Both the position numbers and the translations under genes were made by a program. Source: Oscillospiraceae bacterium (GTDB lineage Bacteria; Bacillota_A; Clostridia; Oscillospirales; Oscillospiraceae). Taken from it: a stretch of 5,201 nucleotides of DNA. Location: the NCBI GenBank assembly GCA_017411665.1, contig JAFQPT010000023.1, positions 1 through 5,201 of the forward strand. Direction: 5' to 3'. Within the stretch, counting starts at the first letter, position 1, and the number at the start of each line of letters is the position of its first letter. Below are positions 1-4,758 of the stretch, piece by piece. The notes under the pieces were generated by a model. It worked only from the letters and a program-made list of their open reading frames with translations, searched no databases and had not been told where the DNA came from.

Positions 1-165
1 AAGCGCAAGGGCGGGGAACTCAAAAATCCCGATTTGTGGAAGACTTTAGATGAGTTGCTCCATACACATAAGGTGAGCTTCCATTGGGTCAAAGGCCATG
101 CGGACAATGAATTCAATAACCGCTGTGACAAGCTTGCGGTCATGCAGCGAGACCGTCATGCATAA
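1..165 (+). CDS. rnhA: Ribonuclease HI, C-terminal fragment (5' end outside window)
   Basis: RNase HI cleaves the RNA strand of RNA-DNA hybrids in the cytoplasm, for example in R-loops and primers. Frame 1 is open from the first base and encodes the last 54 residues, ending in TAA at 163-165. The fragment contains the stretch [10 protein letters not shown] followed by NRCDKLAV, which matches the family's C-terminal catalytic region: the flexible-loop histidine in VKGH (fragment residue 33) and the last active-site aspartate in RCDKLA (fragment residue 43). The preceding KNPDLWK stretch is also typical of RNase HI. The protein ends soon after this motif, so it appears to finish normally without an extra C-terminal domain. 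The N-terminal part, with the other acidic catalytic residues, lies outside the window. The stop codon runs directly into a terminator hairpin, so this is the last gene of its transcript. Confidence 0.93.
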   Translation, partial: KRKGGELKNPDLWKTLDELLHTHKVSFHWVKGHADNEFNNRCDKLAVMQRDRHA

Positions 166-208
166 AAAAGAAAGACACTGAGGAAATCCTCGGTGTCTTT
201 CTTTTTCC
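165..208 (+). terminator. Rho-independent terminator after rnhA
   Basis: A 19-bp stem (165-183 paired with 188-206, one T-G wobble) closes an AAAT loop and ends in a run of T on the plus strand. The mirrored A-run at the start of the stem means it could also work on the minus strand. It begins within the rnhA stop codon and separates rnhA from the acetyltransferase promoter a few bases downstream. Confidence 0.92.
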
Positions 209-217
209 ACCACAGAG

Positions 218-226
218 TGATATAAT
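218..226 (+). promoter_or_regulatory. Extended -10 promoter for the acetyltransferase gene
   Basis: TGATATAAT is a perfect TATAAT preceded by the TGn extension, 33 bases before the start codon at 259. The position expected for -35 (about 198-203, TTTCTT) falls in the arm of the upstream terminator and is a poor match to TTGACA, which fits an extended -10 promoter that relies little on a -35 element. A DnaA-box-like nonamer (226-234, TGTGGAAAA) overlaps the last base of the -10 and the presumed initiation region. Confidence 0.75.
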
Positions 227-258
227 GTGGAAAACTTTTTCTTCGGAGGCAGAAATTT

Positions 259-843
259 ATGACCGAAAAGGAAAAAATGCTGCAGGGTATTTTGTATGAT
301 GCCAATGAACTGCAGTTGGTTCAAGACAGAAATACCGCAAAGGATTTGTGTTACGAATTCAATCACCTGCGTCCTTCCGCTGTGAAAGAGCAGGAGGAGA
401 TATTCAAAAAACTGATTGGAAAAATTCACGGAGTTTTTTCCGTGATGGCACCCTTTTACTGCGATTACGGTTATAATATTGAAATCGGTGACCATTTCTT
501 TGCCAATCACAATACAGTGATTTTGGACTGTGCCAAGGTAACATTCGGAAAATATGTGTTTATCGCACCCAACTGTGGTTTTTATACGGCAGGGCATCCC
601 ATTGATACCGAGCGTCGTAATGCAGGACTGGAGTTTGCCCATCCCATTACCGTCGGAGACAACGTATGGATCGGTGCAGGGGTACAGGTGCTGCCCGGTG
701 TGACCATCGGAAGCAACGTGGTCATTGGTGCAGGCAGTGTAGTAAATCGAGATATTCCCGATAACTGTGTGGCTGCAGGCAATCCCTGTCGTGTGATTCG
801 GCCTATCATCGAAGAGGATCGGCTGACTGCATGGGAGAGATGA
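259..843 (+). CDS. Maltose/galactoside-type sugar O-acetyltransferase (left-handed beta-helix)
   Basis: The product is a 194-residue member of the hexapeptide-repeat acyltransferases, most like maltose O-acetyltransferase (Maa) and galactoside O-acetyltransferase (LacA). These transfer acetyl from acetyl-CoA to a sugar hydroxyl in the cytoplasm, possibly to detoxify non-metabolised sugars. Residues 1-35 (MTEKEKMLQG start, LYDAN motif) match the helical cap of the family. From about residue 70 the chain forms hexapeptide turns, clearest at 130-165 (ITVGDNVWIGAGVQVLPGV, then IGSNVVIGAGSVV). His113 in TAGHPID is the expected catalytic base, and AAGNPCRVI at 173-180 is the typical C-terminal acetyl-CoA-loop signature. 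Length is normal (family about 180-205). The ATG at 259 is preceded by GGAGG at 245-249, 9 bases away. It has its own promoter and terminator, so it is probably monocistronic. The true acceptor sugar cannot be told from sequence. Confidence 0.95.
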   Translation: MTEKEKMLQGILYDANELQLVQDRNTAKDLCYEFNHLRPSAVKEQEEIFKKLIGKIHGVFSVMAPFYCDYGYNIEIGDHFFANHNTVILDCAKVTFGKYVFIAPNCGFYTAGHPIDTERRNAGLEFAHPITVGDNVWIGAGVQVLPGVTIGSNVVIGAGSVVNRDIPDNCVAAGNPCRVIRPIIEEDRLTAWER

Positions 844-915
844 AATCCTGCTGCTGTAAAAGAAGTAAGGACAATGCCATCGAAAGAGCGGGATAGACCG
901 TAAAAGAAATCAAAT

Positions 916-950
916 AAAAATGAAGCATGACACATGTCATGCTTCTTTTT
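916..950. terminator. Bidirectional terminator between convergent genes
   Basis: A 10-bp stem, GAAGCATGAC (922-931) with GTCATGCTTC (936-945), closes a 4-base loop. It is followed by six T on the plus strand and, read on the minus strand, by ATTTTTATTT. It can therefore end both the acetyltransferase transcript and the convergent sigma/anti-sigma transcript, whose stop codon is at 954-956. The 70 or so bases between the acetyltransferase stop (843) and this hairpin show no gene or motif I recognise. Confidence 0.9.
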
Positions 951-953
951 TAT

Positions 954-1856
954 TTAGGATTCGACAGTTGCAAGTCTATTGTAATCCAGTATTTCAGCAG
1001 CTGCCTGCATGGCTTCGGGGGTGATGGGCTCATCCCAGCTGATCATGAACAAGGTTACAAAGCAGTCACCCAGATCGGTCATGATCAGACCGCGGTTGCC
1101 TACGCTTGTGCCGTCGGCGGCGAACAGCTCATTGGACAGTCCGATGGCAACCTCATATCCCTGCGGTGCAGTGTAGCTCCAAGTCTCCCAGCTGTCCGCA
1201 TCCCAGATTTCAAGGCTGCCTGCGGACAGCGTGCCTTTCACATTGCGAATCAGAGAATAGCTATATGTTTTGTTGTCGTGGATGAAAACGCATTCCTCCT
1301 TGAAGGAGCCGTTGTTGTACTGATAATAGGAACCCTCGGTACCGTTGAGATTGTGTCCTGCTCTGCGGCCGATGGTGACGTCGCCCAGCAACTGCAGCTC
1401 GTACTTTGCGGCGATTTCCTTCAGTTTGTCGTACATCTCATAATTGTATGCACCGTAGTAGCTTGAATTCTGGGGCAAATCATCCTTGTCCCACTCTACG
1501 GTGGAGAAGTCGTAGGCTTTGGAATATTGCTGCCATTCGGCGCTTGCCTTGGCTTCGGGGGAGTCGGTGAAGCCGGAAATGGAGATATGCGCTCTGGTGG
1601 ATGCACCATCAACTGCATCGTCGGGGAGCGAGGAACTCTGATAATCTTCGGGCATGATGAAGTCCATCAGACCGAACAAATCGGTTGCATAAGCAGTAAT
1701 CGACAATACCAAAATCAGCGCTGCTGCTACAGCAATGGTGATAATGCGTCGAATGGGTGTATGTTTCGGTGTTGCGTTCATGTAAATTTCCTCCGGATCA
1801 AATTCCTTGGCGGGTCGAACCTGAGAAAAGGTGTGCTTGTATTCATCTTGAAACAT
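954..1856 (-). CDS. Membrane-anchored putative anti-sigma factor, partner of the upstream ECF sigma
   Basis: A 300-residue protein with a short cytoplasmic N-terminus (about residues 1-36), one hydrophobic membrane segment (about 38-57, rich in I, A, V and L), and a long extracytoplasmic C-terminal domain with no further membrane segments. This N-in, single-pass topology and its position directly after an ECF sigma gene are those of clostridial anti-sigma/regulatory proteins: the N-terminal tail would hold the sigma factor and the outer domain would sense an envelope signal. The outer domain has no lipobox, protease or sugar-binding motif that I recognise. There is no zinc-binding H-x3-C-x2-C anti-sigma motif, so the assignment rests on topology and context. 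The ATG (1854-1856) lies 14 nt inside the sigma gene and is preceded by GGAAGGAG (1866-1873) about 10 nt away, which indicates translational coupling and a near-fixed ratio of the two proteins. Transcription ends at the 916-950 hairpin. Confidence 0.7.
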   Translation of the reverse strand: MFQDEYKHTFSQVRPAKEFDPEEIYMNATPKHTPIRRIITIAVAAALILVLSITAYATDLFGLMDFIMPEDYQSSSLPDDAVDGASTRAHISISGFTDSPEAKASAEWQQYSKAYDFSTVEWDKDDLPQNSSYYGAYNYEMYDKLKEIAAKYELQLLGDVTIGRRAGHNLNGTEGSYYQYNNGSFKEECVFIHDNKTYSYSLIRNVKGTLSAGSLEIWDADSWETWSYTAPQGYEVAIGLSNELFAADGTSVGNRGLIMTDLGDCFVTLFMISWDEPITPEAMQAAAEILDYNRLATVES

Positions 1857-2331
1857 GTTGGTTCGCTCCTTCCGTCAAGTCGTATTTCAATCGTTTGCGA
1901 GCTCTGTACAGGCGGGTTGTGACGGTGCTGACAGAGAGGTTCATGAGCTGTGCAATATCACGGATACTCAAGTCCTCGTAATAAAACAGATACAGCATCG
2001 TGCGATGGACTTCCGGAAGGTCCATAACCGCCAGAAAGAGGTCGCTGTCTTTTTGTTCGGTGAAGCCAATGGTGCGGCTGAGCGCTTCGAGGGGGACATT
2101 TTGCTTCCACGGACTGCGCCACATACTGCGGCAATGGTTCAGTGTCACGCGGATGAGCCAGTGCTTTGCGTGAGTGTCGGTCTCGAAGCTGCCTTTGTGT
2201 TGATACAGCTTCAGCAGCACTTCCTGCATGGCATCTTCCGCATCGGGTATGCTGCGCAGCTGATTGAGGGCAATGCGGTAGATCATGTCTCGGTGCTGCA
2301 GCGCCAGCTGTTCGAATGTTTGTTTGTCCAT
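1843..2331 (-). CDS. ECF-type RNA polymerase sigma-70 factor
   Basis: A 162-residue group 4 (ECF) sigma factor that would direct RNA polymerase to a small stress regulon. Region 2 spans about residues 5-75: AEDAMQEVLLKLY (31-43) is the core-binding region 2.2, and KHWLIRVTLNHCRS (56-69) covers 2.3/2.4. Region 4 spans about 103-150: LPEVHRTMLYLFYYEDLS, then a helix-turn-helix around IRDIAQLMNLSVSTVTTRL, then RARKRLK, for -35 recognition. Regions 1 and 3 are absent, as expected, and the length is normal. The ATG at 2329-2331 has a near-perfect ribosome binding site, AAGGAGGTG (2337-2345). It shares a 14-nt overlap with the anti-sigma gene. An ECF-like promoter 30-57 bases upstream suggests the factor activates its own operon. 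Its signal is unknown. Confidence 0.93.
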   Translation of the reverse strand: MDKQTFEQLALQHRDMIYRIALNQLRSIPDAEDAMQEVLLKLYQHKGSFETDTHAKHWLIRVTLNHCRSMWRSPWKQNVPLEALSRTIGFTEQKDSDLFLAVMDLPEVHRTMLYLFYYEDLSIRDIAQLMNLSVSTVTTRLYRARKRLKYDLTEGANQHVSR

Positions 2332-2336
2332 TGGTT

Positions 2337-2345
2337 CACCTCCTT
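2337..2345 (-). promoter_or_regulatory. Strong ribosome binding site of the ECF sigma gene
   Basis: Read on the minus strand this is AAGGAGGTG, nearly the full complement of the 16S rRNA 3' end, with about 7 nt from AGGAGG to the ATG. It fixes the start of the sigma gene at 2331. Confidence 0.88.
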
Positions 2346-2360
2346 GAAAGCTCTCATTAG

Positions 2361-2388
2361 TAAGACGCAGTAGAAGGAAAATTTGTCA
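2361..2388 (-). promoter_or_regulatory. Putative ECF-type autoregulatory promoter for the sigma/anti-sigma operon
   Basis: On the minus strand, TGACA (2388-2384) is followed after 16 nt by CGTCTTA (2367-2361). ECF promoters of Firmicutes commonly have an AAC/ACA-containing -35 and a CGTC-type -10 about 16-17 nt apart, unlike the TTGACA/TATAAT of the housekeeping sigma. Transcription would begin near 2355, giving a leader of about 25 nt that just contains the ribosome binding site. I see no convincing housekeeping promoter in the same stretch. Assignment to this particular sigma factor is an inference. Confidence 0.55.
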
Positions 2389-2418
2389 CCGAGGGAGAAA
2401 ATAATTTAAAAAAGAGAA

Positions 2419-2610
2419 CGATAAATCGAAATTTAATCGCGAGCAGATAGAGGCGAAAGGCTCCCCTTCGATAAGGGGAGCTGGCTTTTTGCAAAGCAAA
2501 AAGTCTGAGAGGTCGATTTTGTGAACATTTCTTCATGTTTTTCGACCTCTCCACCGCAAGCGGTCCCCCTCCCCTTCCAAGGGGAGGCTATTTCAAATTC
2601 TGATTTATCG
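2419..2610. repeat. MITE-like palindromic intergenic repeat with nested hairpins
   Basis: This non-coding stretch is built almost wholly of inverted repeats. An outer pair CGATAAATC (2419-2427) and GATTTATCG (2602-2610) flanks a second pair, AGGCTCCCCTT (2458-2468) and AAGGGGAGGCT (2579-2589, one mismatch). Inside are, in order: a hairpin GCTCCCCTT/AAGGGGAGC (2460-2481), CTTTTTGC/GCAAAAAG (2485-2503), a long central stem GAGAGGTCGA (2507-2516) with TCGACCTCTC (2542-2551) that continues with AACAT/ATGTT, ACCGC/GCGGT (2553-2564), and CCTCCCCTT/AAGGGGAGG (2568-2587). Its architecture resembles repetitive elements I recall between genes in many Clostridia genomes; the family name is not known to me. 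It encodes no protein. It lies between the hyp operon terminator and the sigma promoter and could influence either as RNA or as a cruciform. No clear target-site duplication is visible. Confidence 0.75.
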
Positions 2611-2612
2611 AA

Positions 2613-2643
2613 CAAAAAAGGACAGCAGATATTTCTGCTGTCC
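2613..2643 (-). terminator. Rho-independent terminator of the hypA-FeS-hypB operon
   Basis: A 10-bp stem, GGACAGCAGA (2620-2629) with TCTGCTGTCC (2634-2643), is followed on the minus strand by six T (2614-2619). It begins 10 bases beyond the hypB stop codon and ends the operon. Confidence 0.93.
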
Positions 2644-2652
2644 CTAAATTAT

Positions 2653-3321
2653 TTAGTTGTTCCATTCCTTGACACTGTCCAGAATCCACTGAGCCAGAGC
2701 GGGAATACCTTCCCCTGTCTTTGCGGAGATAAACAGAATGTCGATATCGGGATTGCGCATCTTTGCGTATTCCACGACCTTTTCCATGTCAAAATCAAAA
2801 TATTCTGCTACGTCGATCTTATTGATGACCAGCAGCTGGCAGGTTTCGTACATGAGAGGGTACTTCAGAGGCTTATCGTGACCTTCGGGTACGGACAGGA
2901 TGGTCATATTCTTTACCGCACCTGTATCAAATTCCGCAGGGCATACCAGATTGCCGACGTTTTCCAGAACCACCAGATCAACATCGTTGGTGTCTAATTC
3001 ACGCAGACCCTGTCTTGTCATATCCGCATCCAGATGGCACATCCCGCCTGTATGAATCTGAATGGTGGGAATGCCTGCCTTCAGCATGGTCTCGGTGTCC
3101 ACCGCAGAGTCGATGTCTGCTTCCATAACTGCCCACTTCAGCTTGCCTTCCAGTTCCTTTGCCAGCTGCACCAGTGTGGTGGTTTTGCCTGCACCAGGGG
3201 AGGACATCAGATTCAGCAGGAAGACCTTTTCTTCCTTCAGTTGCTGACGCAGTCTTTCTGCATCCTTGTTGTTGTCTGCAAAGACGCTTTCTTTCACTTG
3301 AATGATTTTGATTTCGTCCAT
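2653..3321 (-). CDS. hypB: Hydrogenase/urease-type nickel incorporation GTPase HypB
   Basis: A 222-residue SIMIBI-class GTPase of the HypB family, which uses GTP hydrolysis to hand nickel, with HypA, to an apo-enzyme (classically [NiFe]-hydrogenase, in some bacteria urease). The P-loop SSPGAGKTT is at 40-48. Asp69 in MEADID lies in the expected switch region. TGGMCHLDADM (91-101) carries the Cys95-His96 metal ligands, and NVGNLVCPAEFD (121-132) carries Cys127, the third ligand of the G-domain nickel/zinc site. NKID (167-170) is the guanine-specificity motif and ISAKTGEG (198-205) is the G5-like loop. The N-terminus lacks both the CxxCGC high-affinity nickel site of the E. coli protein and the histidine-rich tract of other homologues, so it is the minimal form. 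The ATG abuts the TAA of the preceding Fe-S gene with no spacer; AAGAGG (3330-3335) serves as ribosome binding site. It is the last gene of the operon. Confidence 0.95.
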   Translation of the reverse strand: MDEIKIIQVKESVFADNNKDAERLRQQLKEEKVFLLNLMSSPGAGKTTTLVQLAKELEGKLKWAVMEADIDSAVDTETMLKAGIPTIQIHTGGMCHLDADMTRQGLRELDTNDVDLVVLENVGNLVCPAEFDTGAVKNMTILSVPEGHDKPLKYPLMYETCQLLVINKIDVAEYFDFDMEKVVEYAKMRNPDIDILFISAKTGEGIPALAQWILDSVKEWNN

Positions 3322-4347
3322 TTATGCTTCCTCTTCTTTCCAAACATCCAGGGGAAGGTTATAGTCAATTTCAAAGTAATCCTTCAGATGGTTGCGCATG
3401 GGCATGGTCTGCTTGATTTTGATAACATCCATGGGACACTTCGACTTACAAATTCCGCAGCCCACACAAAGCTCCTGATTAATGACCACCTTGCCGTCTT
3501 CACCCAGAGAAATGGCTTCCATGGGGCAGCCGTTATGGGAGGAGGTGCACTTTCCGCAGCCGATACACTTGGTGCGGTCGGGTACAGCGGTCCAGCCTGC
3601 GGGATGGAAACGGATGCGGTCTTCGGGCTGTGCATTGCGGGCCAAACGCATGGCAATGCAGCAGCAGGGACAGCAGAAACAGATTTCCACAAACTTGTCC
3701 ATTTCGTCGTTGCGTACGCCCCACAGCAGCTGCTCCACTTCAATCCAGACAGATTGCGCCATCAGACCGTGCTCCACAGCCTTATCCACTCTGGCACAGG
3801 CTTCCTCATAGGTCAGCTCTCTGCCCAGATTGTGCTTGACCACACTGCGGCTGGCTTCACCCAAAAACAGACAGGCCACATCCTGCGGATAATCCTCACA
3901 GTCGTTGGCATCGCGGCACAGGCAGCGGTCCATACCGGCAATGTAGGTTGCATTCTTCAGTGCGTCCTTGACGATGTCCATGGGGACGACCACTTTTTCG
4001 CTCATGTCGGGCACGTCAACATTCAAAGGCAGCACCACGGTAGAGGTGTGCATTTCCATATTGGGGGCAATCATGATGCCGCGCTTGTACAGCTCACCTT
4101 TTTTGCCGCCTTCCTTCATCCATGCGGAATACTTGATGAACATGCGATACAGACGCAGTGCCCACTGCCAGCGGCTTTTTCTCATGGCGAGAACTTTTTC
4201 CTTGATGAAATTATAGATACCCAGTCCGTTGGGGTGATTTTTCCAGCGGGGGAAGCCTACGACCTTTCGATCCAGACGTTCCTGATCCAGATACAGGACG
4301 TTGCCCTGCTCGTCAATATTGCTTGCTTGTTTCTTTACTTCACTCAT
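3322..4347 (-). CDS. Multi-cluster 4Fe-4S protein with CFCCPCCC motif, encoded between hypA and hypB
   Basis: A 341-residue protein with 19 cysteines and no signal peptide or clear membrane segment, so probably cytoplasmic. Cysteine groups in order: RCLCRDANDC (Cys142, 144, 150) with Cys159 in ACLFLGEA; Cys184; the dense run C-F-C-C-P-C-C-C (Cys223, 225, 226, 228, 229, 230); then two ferredoxin motifs, Cys261/264/267/274-Pro and Cys294/297/300/304-Pro. The second has classic CxxCxxCxxxCP spacing; the first has six residues before the last cysteine. The middle CxCR...C...C plus CxCCxCCC layout is one I associate with an uncharacterised family of ferredoxin-like proteins in anaerobes. The N-terminal 135 residues have no motif I recognise. 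The start is 14 nt after the hypA stop and lacks a clear ribosome binding site, so translation probably depends on reinitiation from hypA; the stop abuts the hypB ATG. This placement suggests it is the client, redox partner or scaffold for the HypA/HypB pair. Function is unknown. Confidence 0.88.
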   Translation of the reverse strand: MSEVKKQASNIDEQGNVLYLDQERLDRKVVGFPRWKNHPNGLGIYNFIKEKVLAMRKSRWQWALRLYRMFIKYSAWMKEGGKKGELYKRGIMIAPNMEMHTSTVVLPLNVDVPDMSEKVVVPMDIVKDALKNATYIAGMDRCLCRDANDCEDYPQDVACLFLGEASRSVVKHNLGRELTYEEACARVDKAVEHGLMAQSVWIEVEQLLWGVRNDEMDKFVEICFCCPCCCIAMRLARNAQPEDRIRFHPAGWTAVPDRTKCIGCGKCTSSHNGCPMEAISLGEDGKVVINQELCVGCGICKSKCPMDVIKIKQTMPMRNHLKDYFEIDYNLPLDVWKEEEA

Positions 4348-4361
4348 AGGAAATGCTCATT

Positions 4362-4604
4362 TCAATATCCGATTTCTTTGATGGTCAGTCCTTTGCCCGG
4401 TACAGTCACGGTTTTTAACTCAGAGCCGTGGAGTACAGGCAAATGCTCGATGGCAACGGGATACAGCTTATGGAAGAACATGGGCACATAAGTAGACTCA
4501 CTGCCCACCTCAAGGGTCAAAAACTTGATGGACTTGATTTTGTTTTTTTCCGCAATGCCGCTGACTGTTTTTACAGCGTGACTGAGTACACTCAGTTCAT
4601 GCAT
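4362..4604 (-). CDS. hypA: Miniature HypA-like nickel chaperone lacking the zinc-ribbon domain
   Basis: An 80-residue protein beginning MHELSVL, the HypA signature in which the N-terminal Met1-His2-Glu3 segment binds nickel. The alpha/beta body follows family order: a first helix (about 4-20), the strand IKFLTLEVGSES (26-37), and a helix with FFHKLYPVAIEH (43-54). A standard HypA has about 113-118 residues, with two CxxC pairs forming a zinc ribbon between the strand after HGSELK and the final strand. Here SELKTVTVP (61-69) runs straight into GKGLTIKEIGY (70-80), so the ribbon is cleanly missing and the protein has no cysteine at all, while the final strand, corresponding to GLQIRRIEI in E. 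coli, is retained. The start has GGTGA (4611-4615) 6 nt upstream. It is the first gene of a three-gene operon with the Fe-S protein and HypB. The family call is strong on the N-terminus and context; whether it still acts as HypA is uncertain. Confidence 0.8.
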   Translation of the reverse strand: MHELSVLSHAVKTVSGIAEKNKIKSIKFLTLEVGSESTYVPMFFHKLYPVAIEHLPVLHGSELKTVTVPGKGLTIKEIGY

Positions 4605-4639
4605 AATGATTCACCATCTTTCAGTTTCATTAAATAATT

Positions 4640-4668
4640 ACTATATCACAGAATGGTAAAATTGTCCT
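4640..4668 (-). promoter_or_regulatory. Promoter of the hypA-FeS-hypB operon
   Basis: On the minus strand, AGGACA (4668-4663; 4 of 6 match to TTGACA) is followed after 17 nt by TATAGT (4645-4640), preceded by a TGn extension. Transcription would start near 4633, giving a leader of about 29 nt before the hypA ATG at 4604. An AT-rich inverted repeat, TTAAAAAC (4668-4675) with GTTTTTAA (4682-4689), abuts the -35 element and could be an operator, though it may only reflect the T-tract of the upstream terminator. Confidence 0.65.
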
Positions 4669-4684
4669 TAAAAACAGCCTTGTT

Positions 4685-4722
4685 TTTAAAAATAAAATCA
4701 CACATGATACAATCATGTGTGA
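4685..4722 (-). terminator. Rho-independent terminator downstream of the GerAB-like gene
   Basis: An 11-bp stem, TCACACATGAT (4698-4708) with ATCATGTGTGA (4712-4722), closes a 3-base loop. On the minus strand it is followed by TTTTATTTTT (4697-4688), so it ends transcription coming from the GerAB-like gene before the hyp promoter. On the plus strand it is followed by A, so it is one-directional. Confidence 0.85.
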
Positions 4723-4758
4723 GAAAAAAACAAGATGAATGTTACAAAGCAAACAGAA

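Noticed and set aside
46..642. A 198-residue open frame on the minus strand
   Set aside because: It is antisense to rnhA and the acetyltransferase, crosses a strong terminator hairpin and shows no family motif.
927..1466. Open frames on the plus strand opposite the anti-sigma gene (also 1527-1922) and opposite the sigma gene (1855-2373)
   Set aside because: They are antisense shadows of the sigma/anti-sigma pair, without ribosome binding sites or recognisable domains; the first starts inside a terminator.
2419..2610. CRISPR array or riboswitch
   Set aside because: There are no direct repeats with regular spacers, and the inverted repeats do not match any riboswitch core I can recognise.
2521..2997. 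A 158-residue plus-strand frame starting in the intergenic repeat
   Set aside because: It runs through the palindromic repeat, the terminator and then antisense through hypB; it has no ribosome binding site or motif.
3034..4491. A 485-residue open frame on the plus strand
   Set aside because: It lies antisense to hypB, the Fe-S gene and hypA, all of which carry clear family motifs. Its translation has no recognisable domain and a composition rich in His, Cys and Phe typical of a reverse-strand shadow.
4362..4604. Possibility that the short HypA is a frameshifted or truncated pseudogene
   Set aside because: The final HypA strand is still present in the same frame after the missing ribbon, the ends are clean, and a good promoter and ribosome binding site remain. 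An assembly error cannot be fully excluded.
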